DNA of 64,000 nucleotides, taken from the NCBI GenBank assembly GCA_021811105.1, contig JAJZPM010000011.1, positions 1-64,000 of the forward strand, in the 5' to 3' direction. The DNA is from Nitrospirota bacterium (GTDB taxonomy: Bacteria > Nitrospirota > Thermodesulfovibrionia > Thermodesulfovibrionales > UBA6898). Position 1 is the stretch's first letter. Every line of letters begins with the position of its first letter. The notes beneath the pieces are model-generated. The model was not told where the DNA came from. It worked only from the letters and a program-made list of their open reading frames with translations, and did no database searches. Of the stretch, positions 17,557 through 28,137 are shown one piece after another. Position numbers and translations under genes: made by a program.

Positions 17557-18975
17557 ATGACCGTCAAGGTCCTCTATTATTTCATCTCATACGCCTCGGT
17601 GGCGTTTATCATCGCCCTTGCGCTGACGCCTCTGATGCGGCCGCTTTCCTTCAGGCTCGGCGCGGTCGACAAGGGCACGGGCAGGAGGGTGCACACCGGG
17701 ACCGTCCCGCGGCTCGGCGGAGGCGCCATCTTCCTCGCCTTCATGCTGCCGGTCGTCTTTTCGCTTACTCGCGGCCAGTGGGACCTCTTCCACGACAGGA
17801 TGGTCGGCATCCTCGTCGCCTCTGCCCTCGTGTTCTGCATCGGCGTCTACGATGACCTGAAGGTGGCGACCGTAAATAACAAGCTCATTGCCGAGGTGCT
17901 GGTGGCGGTAATCATCTACCTCTGGGGCATCAGGATCACTGTACTCAGCAACCCCCTCGGCCCTGCGATCCAGCTCGGCTGGTGGGGCCTCCCGGTGACC
18001 GTCCTATGGATCGTGATCGTGACTAACGCGGTGAACCTGATCGACGGCCTCGACGGGCTCGCGGCAGGCACCGGCATCCTGATATCCCTGGCGCTTCTCG
18101 CCGTGTCCGGCGATACGCATATGCAGCTCGTCTATGTCGTGCTCGCCGGCAGCCTCGCCGGCTTCCTCGTCTATAACTTCCCGCCCGCCTCGATCTTCAT
18201 GGGCGACGCAGGCAGCCTCTTTACCGGCTTTTTCCTCGGCGCGATCTCGATCATCTCTTCTCACAAGGCTACCGCAATGGCGACGATCATGATCCCGGTC
18301 ATCGCCTTCAGCTTCCCGCTTATGGACATGGCCTATGCGGTGCTGCGGCGCTACTACCGGGGCGTGCCGCTCGGCGAGGCGGACAGGGAGCACATCCACC
18401 ACAAGCTCCTCGAAAAAGGGCTCTCGAAGAAGAAGGTCCTGTTCCTTCTTTATTTTATCAACGGCGGCCTGCTGCTGGCTGTGCTGATACTGGTGAGGAG
18501 ACAGCTGAACGTCGACTTCCTTGGCCTCATCCTTATCGTGGTCGTCGCGGTCCTGGGACTCCGCCTCTTCGGATATATCGAGTTTCAGCCCTTTCTCAGG
18601 GACACGCTGAGGAACTATGAGATCGGCAGGAAGAGGAAATATTTCAACTACATCATCAAACGGTTCAGGCGGAACGCGAAGAAATGCGGGTCGCTCGACG
18701 AGCTGAAACCGCACCTGTCTGAGCTGATGAGGGAGTATAACTTCAGGAAGGTGAACATCTTCTTTTATCCGGCCCATCTCGCCGACCCGCTTTATTCCTA
18801 CATCTCCGACAGTGGCCATGAGCCGGAAAAGCCGCTCTTCCTCTCCTTCCCGGTCGTCGGCGGCAACGGCTATACCGGCAGCGTGAATATCAGCAAGGAG
18901 ACGGACGACGACTACTTCCTCTGCACGGCCGAGCTGGTAAGGGCGGTGTCGGAAGAGGTGGGAAGGTTTTTGTAA
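17557..18975 (+). CDS. MraY/WecA family undecaprenyl-phosphate GlcNAc-1-phosphate transferase with C-terminal cytosolic extension
   Basis: NAVNLIDGLDGLAAGTGI...FPPASIFMGDAGSLFTGFFLGAIS...DREHIHHKLLEKGLSKKK. Confidence 0.88.
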   Translation: MTVKVLYYFISYASVAFIIALALTPLMRPLSFRLGAVDKGTGRRVHTGTVPRLGGGAIFLAFMLPVVFSLTRGQWDLFHDRMVGILVASALVFCIGVYDDLKVATVNNKLIAEVLVAVIIYLWGIRITVLSNPLGPAIQLGWWGLPVTVLWIVIVTNAVNLIDGLDGLAAGTGILISLALLAVSGDTHMQLVYVVLAGSLAGFLVYNFPPASIFMGDAGSLFTGFFLGAISIISSHKATAMATIMIPVIAFSFPLMDMAYAVLRRYYRGVPLGEADREHIHHKLLEKGLSKKKVLFLLYFINGGLLLAVLILVRRQLNVDFLGLILIVVVAVLGLRLFGYIEFQPFLRDTLRNYEIGRKRKYFNYIIKRFRRNAKKCGSLDELKPHLSELMREYNFRKVNIFFYPAHLADPLYSYISDSGHEPEKPLFLSFPVVGGNGYTGSVNISKETDDDYFLCTAELVRAVSEEVGRFL

Positions 18976-19059
18976 AAGATGTGATAATCCTTATCTCTTT
19001 AATCCTTGATCCTTCTTCAAGACTTAGAACATTGAACCTTTAACTTTTAACATAGAACT

Positions 19060-20157
19060 TTGAACTCCTCACGCTTTACGCTTTACCTTTTTGCCTCGGC
19101 TGCATTTCTGGCCGCGGTCTATCTCTTCCTCACGTTCCGCATCGTGCCGGTGAACGAGGACGCAGGGACCTTCATCCCGATCGCAAAGGAGGTCTTGCAG
19201 GGCGCGGTCCCTACAAAGGACGTGATGACATGGAAGACTCCGGGCATGTACTACCTCACCGCGCTCTGGATGAAGTTCTTCGGCACGGCGTATGAGAGGG
19301 TCGTCCTGCTCGTGTACCTCGTCAACGTCCTCAACTGCCTCCTCCTCTATCTGGCCCTTTCCCGGTTCGTCAGCTCGCGGATACCGAGGCTGCTGCTATG
19401 CCTTTCGTATTTCTATTCCGCGCTGCTCTTTGAGGGCTTCTGGGTCGTGCTCGAGCCCTTCCAGGTGGCCTTCATTTTCGCGGCTTACCTGGTCTATCTT
19501 GGCCGGCGGGAGGGTTTTTTCAAGTACGGTCTCGCCGGGCTCCTCCTCGGCTGCTCGATAATGATCAAGCAGTATTCCGTCTTTGTCCTGGCAGGTTTTT
19601 TGGTCGCAATATGGCTCGACCGTCCGAAGGTTGTGATCGCGCTCTTCACGCTCCTCTTCCTGGGTGTTGTACTCGGCGTGCTGTATGCGGGGTCCCGCTT
19701 TTCCGGATACCGGTTCGATGCATCGGCTGTTGTCGTGGCTCTCTGCGCAACAGTCTTCTTCGAGACGCTCTTCCTCGGAATGAAGCTGCCGTTCAGGGAA
19801 CTCCGGGTGCTGAAGCAGGAGCAGGCGAGTGAGGCAAAGGAGATCAACAGGGTATTCCCAAAGGGAAGCAGCGTTTATGTTATAGGGTATCGTCCGTATG
19901 TCTATGTTACCTGTGACTTTGTGAACCCGATGCATGACTATGAGTTCGGCAATGCGCAACGGCCGGTGGACGACTGGGACCGGATAGGGTCTGTGCTGAT
20001 CGGACAGGAGAGCGTCCCGTCCTACCGGAGCATCCTCGAAGCCCACGGGTTCAGGAAGGTCGGGGAATTGGAAGGAAGGGCGGAATTCTTTGAAAAGAGT
20101 AAACCCTACCGCGACCTTAAAGTGTGTGTATTTAGGCCGTCATTCCCGCAGTCTTAA
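19060..20157 (+). CDS. GT39/ArnT-like membrane glycosyltransferase, likely internally shortened; C-terminus encoded by repeat DNA
   Basis: Multi-TM; NEDAGTFIPIAKEVLQGAVPTKDVMTWKTPGMYYLTALWMKFFG; last ~18 aa (PYRDLKVCVFRPSFPQS*) are MITE sequence. Confidence 0.65.
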   Translation: MNSSRFTLYLFASAAFLAAVYLFLTFRIVPVNEDAGTFIPIAKEVLQGAVPTKDVMTWKTPGMYYLTALWMKFFGTAYERVVLLVYLVNVLNCLLLYLALSRFVSSRIPRLLLCLSYFYSALLFEGFWVVLEPFQVAFIFAAYLVYLGRREGFFKYGLAGLLLGCSIMIKQYSVFVLAGFLVAIWLDRPKVVIALFTLLFLGVVLGVLYAGSRFSGYRFDASAVVVALCATVFFETLFLGMKLPFRELRVLKQEQASEAKEINRVFPKGSSVYVIGYRPYVYVTCDFVNPMHDYEFGNAQRPVDDWDRIGSVLIGQESVPSYRSILEAHGFRKVGELEGRAEFFEKSKPYRDLKVCVFRPSFPQS

Positions 20158-20232
20158 GGCGGGAATCCATTCTTAAGAAAACATGGATGCCCGACTGAGG
20201 ACCTCGGGCATGACGGGAAAAGAACTGTGACC
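20105..20232 (-). mobile_element. Truncated MITE-like element copy E, overlapping the 3' end of the preceding CDS
   Basis: ccctaccgcgaccttaaagtgtgtgtatttaggccgtcattcccgcagtcttaaggcgggaatcc...cgggcatgacgggaaaagaactgtgacctgga. Confidence 0.7.
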
Positions 20233-20404
20233 TGGAAGCGGGTATCCAGAACTCCTCGAATACACTGGATTCCCGCCTGCCTGCCGGCCGGCAGGTCTTC
20301 ACGGGAATGACGGCGAGAGGCGCACTTTTTGAAGAACTGAATTTTGAGATAGGTTCTACTTACTTTTAACTTTTTACGGTATAATTATTAAACTTAGAAC
20401 TATA

Positions 20405-20525
20405 TTAGACAAAGAGGTGCAGAGGATAAAGGGCTTGCTAAAAGGTTAATGGCGCTGCAGGGTTAGCCCTTATCTCTTTTAATCCTTTTTTCAAAACTTA
20501 GAACTTTGAACGTAGGACTTTTTTA
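20405..20525. repeat. Phrase hairpin upstream of manC
   Basis: agaggataaagggct ... agcccttatctcttttaatcc, plus aacttagaactttgaacg words. Confidence 0.65.
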
Positions 20526-20543
20526 TAGGAAAGAGGTGACGGT

Positions 20544-21971
20544 ATGTATGCGGTGATACTTGCCGGCGGAAGCGGCACAAGGTTCTGGCCTTTGAGCAGG
20601 GAGACGACCCCGAAGCAGATGCTCCGTGTCTTCGGCGATCTTACGATGGTCCAGCAGACAGTCTCAAGGCTCGGCGAAGCATTGCCGCTCGCGAACATCT
20701 ATATCGTCACCGGACAGAAATACGCCTACGACATCCGGAGCCAGCTGGTGGAGGTCGACTGCAGCGGAGGGGTGAAGCTCCTGAACGAGCCCGAGGGGAA
20801 GAACACGGCGCCTGCCATCGGGTTTGCGGCTGCGCATATCATGAAAAAATCCCCGGATGCTGTCATGGCGGTGATGCCGTCGGACCACATCATTACGAAG
20901 AACGACGTTTTCCTTAAGGTGCTGAAGCAGGCTGAGAAGCTTGCGGGGAAGGGGTATCTCACCACTATCGGGATAAAACCTGACAGGCCGGAGACCGGCT
21001 ATGGATATATCCAGATCGGGAAACGCCTCTCGAAGGTGGCCGGGACCGGGGGCTTCGAGGTGGAGCGCTTTGTCGAAAAGCCTGACGTGAAGACCGCGAA
21101 GTCCTACGTGAAATCAGGCGACTACCTCTGGAACAGCGGCATATTCGTTTGGCGGGTGAAGGACATCCTGTCGGAGATCAGCAGGCAGATGCCGGACCTG
21201 TACAAAGGGATCGTCTCGATGCGGAAGGCGATCGGGAAAAAGGACGAAGGGGTAGTGGTGGCGGAGGTCTTCAGGGGCCTGAAGCCTGTATCGATCGACT
21301 ACGGGGTGATGGAGAAGGCGAAGAAGGTCGCGGTCGTCTCTGCGGACATGGGCTGGTCCGACATGGGCAGCTGGCGCGCGATCGAAGACATCTCGGAGAA
21401 GGACGAATCGGGGAACATCATCGCCGGCAACGTCATCGACATCGGTTCGAGGGACTCCATCGTGTATGCCGGCAAGAGGCTGGTCGCTACGGTAGGGCTG
21501 CAGGACATGGTAGTCGTCGACACGCCGGACGCGACGCTCGTCTGCCACAAGGACCATACGCAGGACGTCCGTAAGGTCGTCGACGAGCTCAAGAAGAAGA
21601 ATGCGGACGAGCTGATCGAGCATCTGACGGTTAACAGGCCCTGGGGCTCCTATACCGTGCTGGAGGTCGGCAGCAGATATAAGATCAAGCGGATCGTCGT
21701 GAACCCAGGGGCGAAACTAAGCTACCAGATGCATCACCACAGGTCGGAGCACTGGGTCGTGGTCTCCGGAACCGCCAGGGTCACGGTGGGCGACAAGAGC
21801 TTCAACGTCCACCCGAACGAATCCACGTACGTGCCGATGTCTACCGGCCACAGGCTCGAAAACCCGGGCAAGGTACCGCTGCACCTAATCGAGGTCCAGA
21901 ACGGCGACTATATGGCCGAAGACGACATCGTGAGATTCGACGACGAATATGGAAGGAAAGACAGTAAATAG
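20544..21971 (+). CDS. manC: Mannose-1-phosphate guanylyltransferase / mannose-6-phosphate isomerase
   Basis: MYAVILAGGSGTRFWPLSRETTPKQMLRVFG; C-terminal NRPWGSYTVLEVGSRYKIKRIVVNPGAKLSYQMHHHRSEHWVVVSGTA. Confidence 0.95.
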   Translation: MYAVILAGGSGTRFWPLSRETTPKQMLRVFGDLTMVQQTVSRLGEALPLANIYIVTGQKYAYDIRSQLVEVDCSGGVKLLNEPEGKNTAPAIGFAAAHIMKKSPDAVMAVMPSDHIITKNDVFLKVLKQAEKLAGKGYLTTIGIKPDRPETGYGYIQIGKRLSKVAGTGGFEVERFVEKPDVKTAKSYVKSGDYLWNSGIFVWRVKDILSEISRQMPDLYKGIVSMRKAIGKKDEGVVVAEVFRGLKPVSIDYGVMEKAKKVAVVSADMGWSDMGSWRAIEDISEKDESGNIIAGNVIDIGSRDSIVYAGKRLVATVGLQDMVVVDTPDATLVCHKDHTQDVRKVVDELKKKNADELIEHLTVNRPWGSYTVLEVGSRYKIKRIVVNPGAKLSYQMHHHRSEHWVVVSGTARVTVGDKSFNVHPNESTYVPMSTGHRLENPGKVPLHLIEVQNGDYMAEDDIVRFDDEYGRKDSK

Positions 21972-22020
21972 TTAAAAGTGAAAGGTGAAAAGTTCAACAG
22001 CCTTTAACCTTTTTAAAAAG

Positions 22021-23385
22021 ATGGTCGACAAAAAGATATTCAGACAATATGACATCCGGGGCGTATGGAACGATGATCTGACGGCCGAGACGGCGCTGCT
22101 CATCGGAAGGGCCTTTGGCACCCTCTGCAGGGAGGCGTGCGGGAAGGAGAAGGTCCTGCTCACGGTCGGCAGGGATGTGAGGCTGAGCTCGGCCGCGATC
22201 TCTGAAAACCTGATCAGGGGCATCGCCTCGACCGGCGCGGACGTGACCGACATCGGCGAATGCCCGACCCCGGTGCAGTATTATTCGCTTTACCGGCTCG
22301 ATGCCGACGGCGGGGTGATGGTGACAGGCAGCCATAACCCGCCCGAGTACAACGGCTTCAAACTGAGCATCGGCAAGGAGACGATCTACGGGGGCGAGAT
22401 ACAGCGCATCAGGCAGATCATCGAGAGCGGAAGGTTCGCCGAGGGAAAGGGAAGGACTGAAAAGAAGGAGATCATCGCCGACTACATCGACCACCTCAAA
22501 AAAGATTTCCCTGACCTCTCCGGCATCAGGGTCGTGCTCGACGCAGGCAACGGCACGGCAGGGCTCGCGGCCCCCGCACTTGTCGAAGGGCTCGGGGCGG
22601 ATGCCATCAGACTCTTCTGCGAACCCGACGGGAATTTCCCGAACCACCATCCCGATCCGGTCGTTCCCGGGAACCTTGCTGCGCTGATACGGACGGTCAG
22701 CGAGAAGGGAGCGGACATCGGGGTCGCCTTTGACGGCGATTCCGACAGGATAGGCGTGGTCGATGCGGACGGGGAGATAGTATGGGGCGACCGTCTCATG
22801 ATACTCTTTGCCAGGGAGATCCTGAGGAAGTCCCCCGGGGCCGCGATCATCGGTGAGGTGAAGTGTTCGCAGATACTGTATGACGATATCCGGCGGAACG
22901 GCGGCACCCCGATCATGTGGAAGACCGGCCATTCGCTGATCAAGAAGAAGATGAAGGAGGAGAAGGCCCTTCTGGCGGGCGAGATGAGCGGCCATATATT
23001 TTTCGCAGACCGGTATTTCGGGTACGATGACGCGATTTACGCTACACTCAGGCTGCTCGAGCTGCTGAAGAAAAACGGCAGGCCTTACAGGTTGAAGAGG
23101 CTGCTCGGGGGGCTTCCCGAGGTCTGGTCTACGCCCGAGATCAGGTTCGACTGTCCGGATGAGCGGAAGTTCGGCGTGGTCGAGGAGATGCGGCACGCCT
23201 TTGCCGGCCATGACGTAAATACGATCGATGGGGCGAGGGTCAATTTCGGGGACGGCTGGGCACTGGTACGTGCCTCGAACACGCAGCCTGCGCTCGTGAT
23301 GAGGTTCGAGGCCGAAAGCGAGGCGTCGCTGAAGAGGATACAGGCGTTTGTGGAAGAAAAATTGAAAAGGACGTTGAGTCGTTGA
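22021..23385 (+). CDS. manB: Phosphomannomutase/phosphoglucomutase
   Basis: FRQYDIRGVWNDDLTAETALLIGRAFGT...VMVTGSHNPPEYNGFK...AFDGDSDRIGVVDADGEIVWGDRL. Confidence 0.93.
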   Translation: MVDKKIFRQYDIRGVWNDDLTAETALLIGRAFGTLCREACGKEKVLLTVGRDVRLSSAAISENLIRGIASTGADVTDIGECPTPVQYYSLYRLDADGGVMVTGSHNPPEYNGFKLSIGKETIYGGEIQRIRQIIESGRFAEGKGRTEKKEIIADYIDHLKKDFPDLSGIRVVLDAGNGTAGLAAPALVEGLGADAIRLFCEPDGNFPNHHPDPVVPGNLAALIRTVSEKGADIGVAFDGDSDRIGVVDADGEIVWGDRLMILFAREILRKSPGAAIIGEVKCSQILYDDIRRNGGTPIMWKTGHSLIKKKMKEEKALLAGEMSGHIFFADRYFGYDDAIYATLRLLELLKKNGRPYRLKRLLGGLPEVWSTPEIRFDCPDERKFGVVEEMRHAFAGHDVNTIDGARVNFGDGWALVRASNTQPALVMRFEAESEASLKRIQAFVEEKLKRTLSR

Positions 23386-23505
23386 ACCGTTGAGGTGTTG
23401 AGTCGAACGAGTAAACAGAAAGGAAGTTGAAACGTTGAAACAGAAAATGACGCTAGGCATCTCAACATTTCAACATCTTAACAATTCAACAATTCAACGT
23501 TTTAC
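23383..23505. repeat. Phrase hairpin (CGTTGAGTCGTTGAAC / TTCAACATCTTAACAATTCAACG)
   Basis: Left arm cgttgagtcgttgaaccgttgaggtgttgag; right arm ctcaacatttcaacatcttaacaattcaacaattcaacg is approximately its reverse complement. Confidence 0.8.
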
Positions 23506-23520
23506 CCAAGGAGGGAAGAA

Positions 23521-24852
23521 TTGAAAAGGAAGAATAATCATATTCTGACAGAGTTGCTCGGGGCTGTCGAAAACAGGCAGGCCTCAGTCGGCATCGTTGG
23601 CCTGGGGTATGTGGGGCTTCCGCTGGCGATAGCATTTCACGGGGTGGGGTTTGTTGTCCGGGGGTTCGACGTTGACTCGAAGAAGGTCCCCTTGCTGAAG
23701 GCCGGGAAGAGTTATCTGCGGCATATCCCCTCCAGAGAGATCAGGGCTATGGCCCTCTCGGGCAGGTTCATCCCGACGGACGACTTCTCCCTCATAAAGG
23801 ATACCGACTGTGTCTGTATCTGCGTTCCGACGCCGCTGAGCAGGTTCAGGGAACCCGATCTCTCTTATGTGATCAAAACCGCGGAGTCGATCGCCCGTTT
23901 TCTGCGGCCCGGCCATCTCATCGTGCTCGAAAGCACCACGTATCCCGGCACCACCGAGGAGGACGTAAGACCGATACTCGAACGCACAGGACTGAAGGCA
24001 GGCAGGGACTTTTTCCTCGCCTTCTCCCCGGAGAGGGAAGACCCGAACAATCCGAAGTTTTCTACGTCTACGATCCCGAAGGTCGTGGGCGGCACCTCGC
24101 CGTCCTGCCTGAAGGCCGCACAGGCGCTCTACGGGAAGGTCATCGGAAAGACGGTCCCGGTCTCTTCGACGCGCGTTGCCGAGGCATCCAAACTCCTCGA
24201 AAACATCTACCGGTCGGTGAACATCGCGCTGGTGAACGAACTGAAGGTCTGCTTCGACAGGATGGGCATCGACATATGGGAGGTGATTGAGGCGGCAAAG
24301 ACGAAGCCGTTCGGTTTCCAGGCCTTCTACCCGGGGCCCGGCCTCGGCGGCCACTGCATACCGATAGACCCGTTTTACCTTACCTGGAAGGCGAGGGAGT
24401 ATGACTTCCATACGCGGTTCATCGAACTCGCCGGCGAGATCAATACTGCCATGCCCTATCATGTCGTCTCACGCGTCATCGAGGCGCTCAACGCGAAGGG
24501 CAAAGGGGTGAAGGGTTCGCGCATCCTCGTGCTCGGCATCGCCTATAAGAAGGACATCGACGATGTCAGGGAATCTCCCTCCCTCAAGCTGATCGCGCTG
24601 CTCAGGGAGAAGGGCGCGAAGGTCGATTATCATGACCCGTATATACCCAGGACGAAGAAGACGCGGGAGTACGACCTCAAGATGGTCTCGGTACCGCTGA
24701 CGCCGAAGAACCTCGGCAGGTATGACTGCGTGCTCATCTCGACCGACCACTCGGCCTTTGATTACGGGTCCATCGTGAAACACAGCAGGCTCGTCGTGGA
24801 CACGCGGAACGCCGCCGGCAGGATAAGGTCGAAGAAGATAGTAAAGGCGTGA
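23521..24852 (+). CDS. UDP-N-acetyl-hexosamine 6-dehydrogenase family (WbpA/WecC-like nucleotide sugar dehydrogenase)
   Basis: VGIVGLGYVGLPLAIAFHGVGFVVRGFDVD...AEASKLLENIYRSVNIALVNELK...PGPGLGGHCIPIDPFYL. Confidence 0.92.
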   Translation: MKRKNNHILTELLGAVENRQASVGIVGLGYVGLPLAIAFHGVGFVVRGFDVDSKKVPLLKAGKSYLRHIPSREIRAMALSGRFIPTDDFSLIKDTDCVCICVPTPLSRFREPDLSYVIKTAESIARFLRPGHLIVLESTTYPGTTEEDVRPILERTGLKAGRDFFLAFSPEREDPNNPKFSTSTIPKVVGGTSPSCLKAAQALYGKVIGKTVPVSSTRVAEASKLLENIYRSVNIALVNELKVCFDRMGIDIWEVIEAAKTKPFGFQAFYPGPGLGGHCIPIDPFYLTWKAREYDFHTRFIELAGEINTAMPYHVVSRVIEALNAKGKGVKGSRILVLGIAYKKDIDDVRESPSLKLIALLREKGAKVDYHDPYIPRTKKTREYDLKMVSVPLTPKNLGRYDCVLISTDHSAFDYGSIVKHSRLVVDTRNAAGRIRSKKIVKA

Positions 24853-24907
24853 TAACTACAGTAAAAAGTGAAAAGTTAAAAGACCAATAGGCAAAAAGGA
24901 CCTCTTA

Positions 24908-25144
24908 CCCTACCGCGACCATAAAGTGTGTGTATTTAGGCCGTCATTCCCGCAGTCTTTAGGCGGGAATCCATTCTTAAGAAAACATGGATGCCCGACT
25001 GAGAACCTCGGGCATGACGGAAAAAGAACTATGATCTGGAGGTAACATTCGGTGAACTCCAGCATAAGGAGTGTCATCAGGCTCAAAAGCCCGTCAATCA
25101 AGCTTTTGTGGCTGCTAATTTACAATCTTTATGCAGCTGGAAGG
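24908..25144 (-). mobile_element. MITE-like element copy D (full length, minus orientation) inserted inside a phrase hairpin
   Basis: ccctaccgcgaccataaagtgtgtgtatttaggcc ... ctttatgcagctggaagg; same 235-bp consensus as copies A-C in reverse. Confidence 0.78.
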
Positions 25145-25193
25145 TTAACCCTCTTAATCTTTTCGCCTTTAACCTATAACCTTTAACTTTTAA

Positions 25194-26182
<989 letters not shown>

Positions 26183-26183
<1 letters not shown>

Positions 26184-26283
26184 GTTTCGAGTGTTAGGTC
26201 TTAGGTAGAAAACTCGCTAATTCCCCGTCACGGGTTTTTCGGTAAAACTCATAACTTAAAACCTAAAACCTAAAACCTAAAAC
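26183..26283. repeat. Phrase hairpin (GTGTTAGGTCTTAGGT / ACCTAAAACCTAAAAC)
   Basis: aagtttcgagtgttaggtcttaggtag ... cataacttaaaacctaaaacctaaaacctaaaac. Confidence 0.75.
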
Positions 26284-26287
26284 TTTC

Positions 26288-26722
26288 TTACAATTTCAAC
26301 AGCACCATCCCGGATTCGGGGTCGAGTTCCCTCCGCGCGGTTACTCCTTCCATCTCGATAATCACCGCTTCGAGCACGAGGAAGGTCTCGGAGTTCTCGC
26401 GGAGGCATCCGACCTTCACCATATCTTTCTTGCCGAAGGCCCCGTGAAAGTGCACCTTCGGCGTCTCTCCCTGCCAGAAGATCGTGCCCACGCCCATCAC
26501 CTCGTGGCTCTCGCCTAACTTCTTCCATACCGGCGTCGGAGGGAATTCGTCCTTCTCCGGACCGACTACGATGCTCCCCTCCCGCATGCCTCCCACCAGG
26601 TACAGGACGGCTGCCCTGATCTTCTCTCTTTTCGCGAGCTCGACGAGGTCCCCGAGCACATCGTCATGGTCCTCGAACCGTACGATTACGACCCTCCCGG
26701 GCCTTCCTACCTGATATTTCAT
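26288..26722 (-). CDS. PPC domain (DUF296) DNA-binding protein
   Basis: VVIVRFEDHDDVLGDLVELAKREKIRAAVLYLVGGMREGSIV...HEVMGVGTIFWQGETPKVHFHGAFGK. Confidence 0.88.
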   Translation of the reverse strand: MKYQVGRPGRVVIVRFEDHDDVLGDLVELAKREKIRAAVLYLVGGMREGSIVVGPEKDEFPPTPVWKKLGESHEVMGVGTIFWQGETPKVHFHGAFGKKDMVKVGCLRENSETFLVLEAVIIEMEGVTARRELDPESGMVLLKL

Positions 26723-26826
26723 ATCTCCTCCCGTGTTGAGCTATGAACTTCGTGAATAAGTGACGTCATTCGTAAAATCTCCCCGCCCCCCCTCTTTGCC
26801 AAAGAGGAACAACAATAATTAGTTTA

Positions 26827-26939
26827 CCCTACCGCGACCATAAAGTGTGTGTATTTAGGCCGTCATTCCCGCAGTCTTTAGGCGGGAATCCATTCTTAAG
26901 AAAACATGGATGCCCGACTGAGAACCTCGGGCATGACGA
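26827..26939 (-). mobile_element. Truncated MITE-like element copy F
   Basis: ccctaccgcgaccataaagtgtgtgtatttaggccgtcattcccgc...cctcgggcatgacg. Confidence 0.7.
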
Positions 26940-26962
26940 TATTTAATTGCCGGGTTAATAGT

Positions 26963-27040
26963 AAAATCCCCCCGCCCCCTTCTTTGCCAAAGAGGGGCAA
27001 CTTTCCTCCCTTTAGCAAAGGGAGGTTAGGAGGGATTTTA
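26963..27040. repeat. CCTCCCTTTGCCAAAGGGAGG-type double hairpin repeat
   Basis: aaatccccccgcccccttctttgccaaagaggggcaactttcctccctttagcaaagggaggttaggagggatttt. Confidence 0.8.
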
Positions 27041-27358
27041 TGGACAATGTCTCCAAACTTCCGTAATCATCAGTAACTGCCTTCGAAACAGAGTCTCGTA
27101 CCGGCTGACCGCCGGATAATTAGTTTACAATGTCGGCCCGGCAAAATAAACCTTCCGGCCGGGGAAAGCATTAAGGGGGAAGGATTAAGCAGTAAGGGGA
27201 CAATACGAGAGACAGGTGAAGATAGAGGTAGAGGTAAAGAAGTGAGGGGTGAAACAGCTACTCTATCTGTTCGCCTGTGAGCCTGTGAGCCGGATTGACA
27301 TGGCGTCCTGTTTTGCTATGCTTTATTCAGAGAACGGAAGTCCGCATCCGGGGAGAAA

Positions 27359-28057
27359 ATGGACAGACCGAGGCAGGAAAAAAGGCAACGCAAAAGGTTT
27401 GTGGTCGAGGACATGGAAATCCATGGCAAGATGGTGTTTGCCACGGAAGTCAGGGTCCTGAACATTAGCGTCAGCGGGATCTCGGTGAAGGCGGACCGCC
27501 GCCTCGACATCGGCAAGGATTATGCTCTGAAGCTTGTCGAAGGGGACAAGGAGATGTCTTTGAAGGGAACAGTTGTCTGGTCTTCCATCAGCGGGAGCAG
27601 GGCAGGCCCGCGGGGCGAGGCGGTCCCGCTGTATACTGCGGGCCTGAAATTTTCGAACCTCGTCACCGACAAGATGACGGAACTCGCCCAGTTCATAGGG
27701 ATGCATCTCAATGGGGACGATCATCGGCTTGGGGGTCTGCGCGTGGCGGTCATGGGACAGGAAAAGGCGGTCCTCGACTATCCCTCTCAGTACCGTGTGA
27801 AGAAGCTCAGCCTGAGCGGCATGCAGATCGAGAGCACGCAGGCGATCAGGCCTGACGCCAGGTTCCCGATGGAGATGTCGCTTCCCGAGGAGGGGCCGAT
27901 CCGCTTCACCGGAAGGGTCACCTCGTGCCGGCTTGTGCGTGACGAGGGCGCGGACCATTACGACATAGGGATCGCCTTCATGAACATGACCGAGAAGGAC
28001 ATCGACCGGCTGAAGGAGTTCATCAGCCTCCTCCTCCGCATGAACGATATGACGTAG
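27359..28057 (+). CDS. PilZ domain protein
   Basis: DRPRQEKRQRKRFVVEDMEIHGKMVFATEVRVLNISVSGISVKADRRLDIGKDYALKL; second RFTGRVTSCR...HYDIGIAFMNMTEKDIDRLKEFI. Confidence 0.8.
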   Translation: MDRPRQEKRQRKRFVVEDMEIHGKMVFATEVRVLNISVSGISVKADRRLDIGKDYALKLVEGDKEMSLKGTVVWSSISGSRAGPRGEAVPLYTAGLKFSNLVTDKMTELAQFIGMHLNGDDHRLGGLRVAVMGQEKAVLDYPSQYRVKKLSLSGMQIESTQAIRPDARFPMEMSLPEEGPIRFTGRVTSCRLVRDEGADHYDIGIAFMNMTEKDIDRLKEFISLLLRMNDMT

Positions 28058-28137
28058 CCTGCGGTTCCCTGCTGCTGCATTCAGCCAAGCTACGAAGACC
28101 AGCTCGATACTTCTTATTTTTTCTACAGACAGTCCCT

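Noticed and set aside
16840-17560. Possible CRISPR array because of short repeated words
   Set aside because: Words are degenerate, variable in spacing, with no constant-length spacers; no cas genes in the window
18004-18819. 271-aa minus-strand ORF antisense to the wecA-like gene
   Set aside because: D/E/R/H/V-rich shadow translation, no domain
21994-23460. 488-aa minus-strand ORF antisense to the phosphomannomutase gene
   Set aside because: Shadow ORF from GC-rich codon bias; low-complexity Asp/Pro/Arg-rich translation with no family signature
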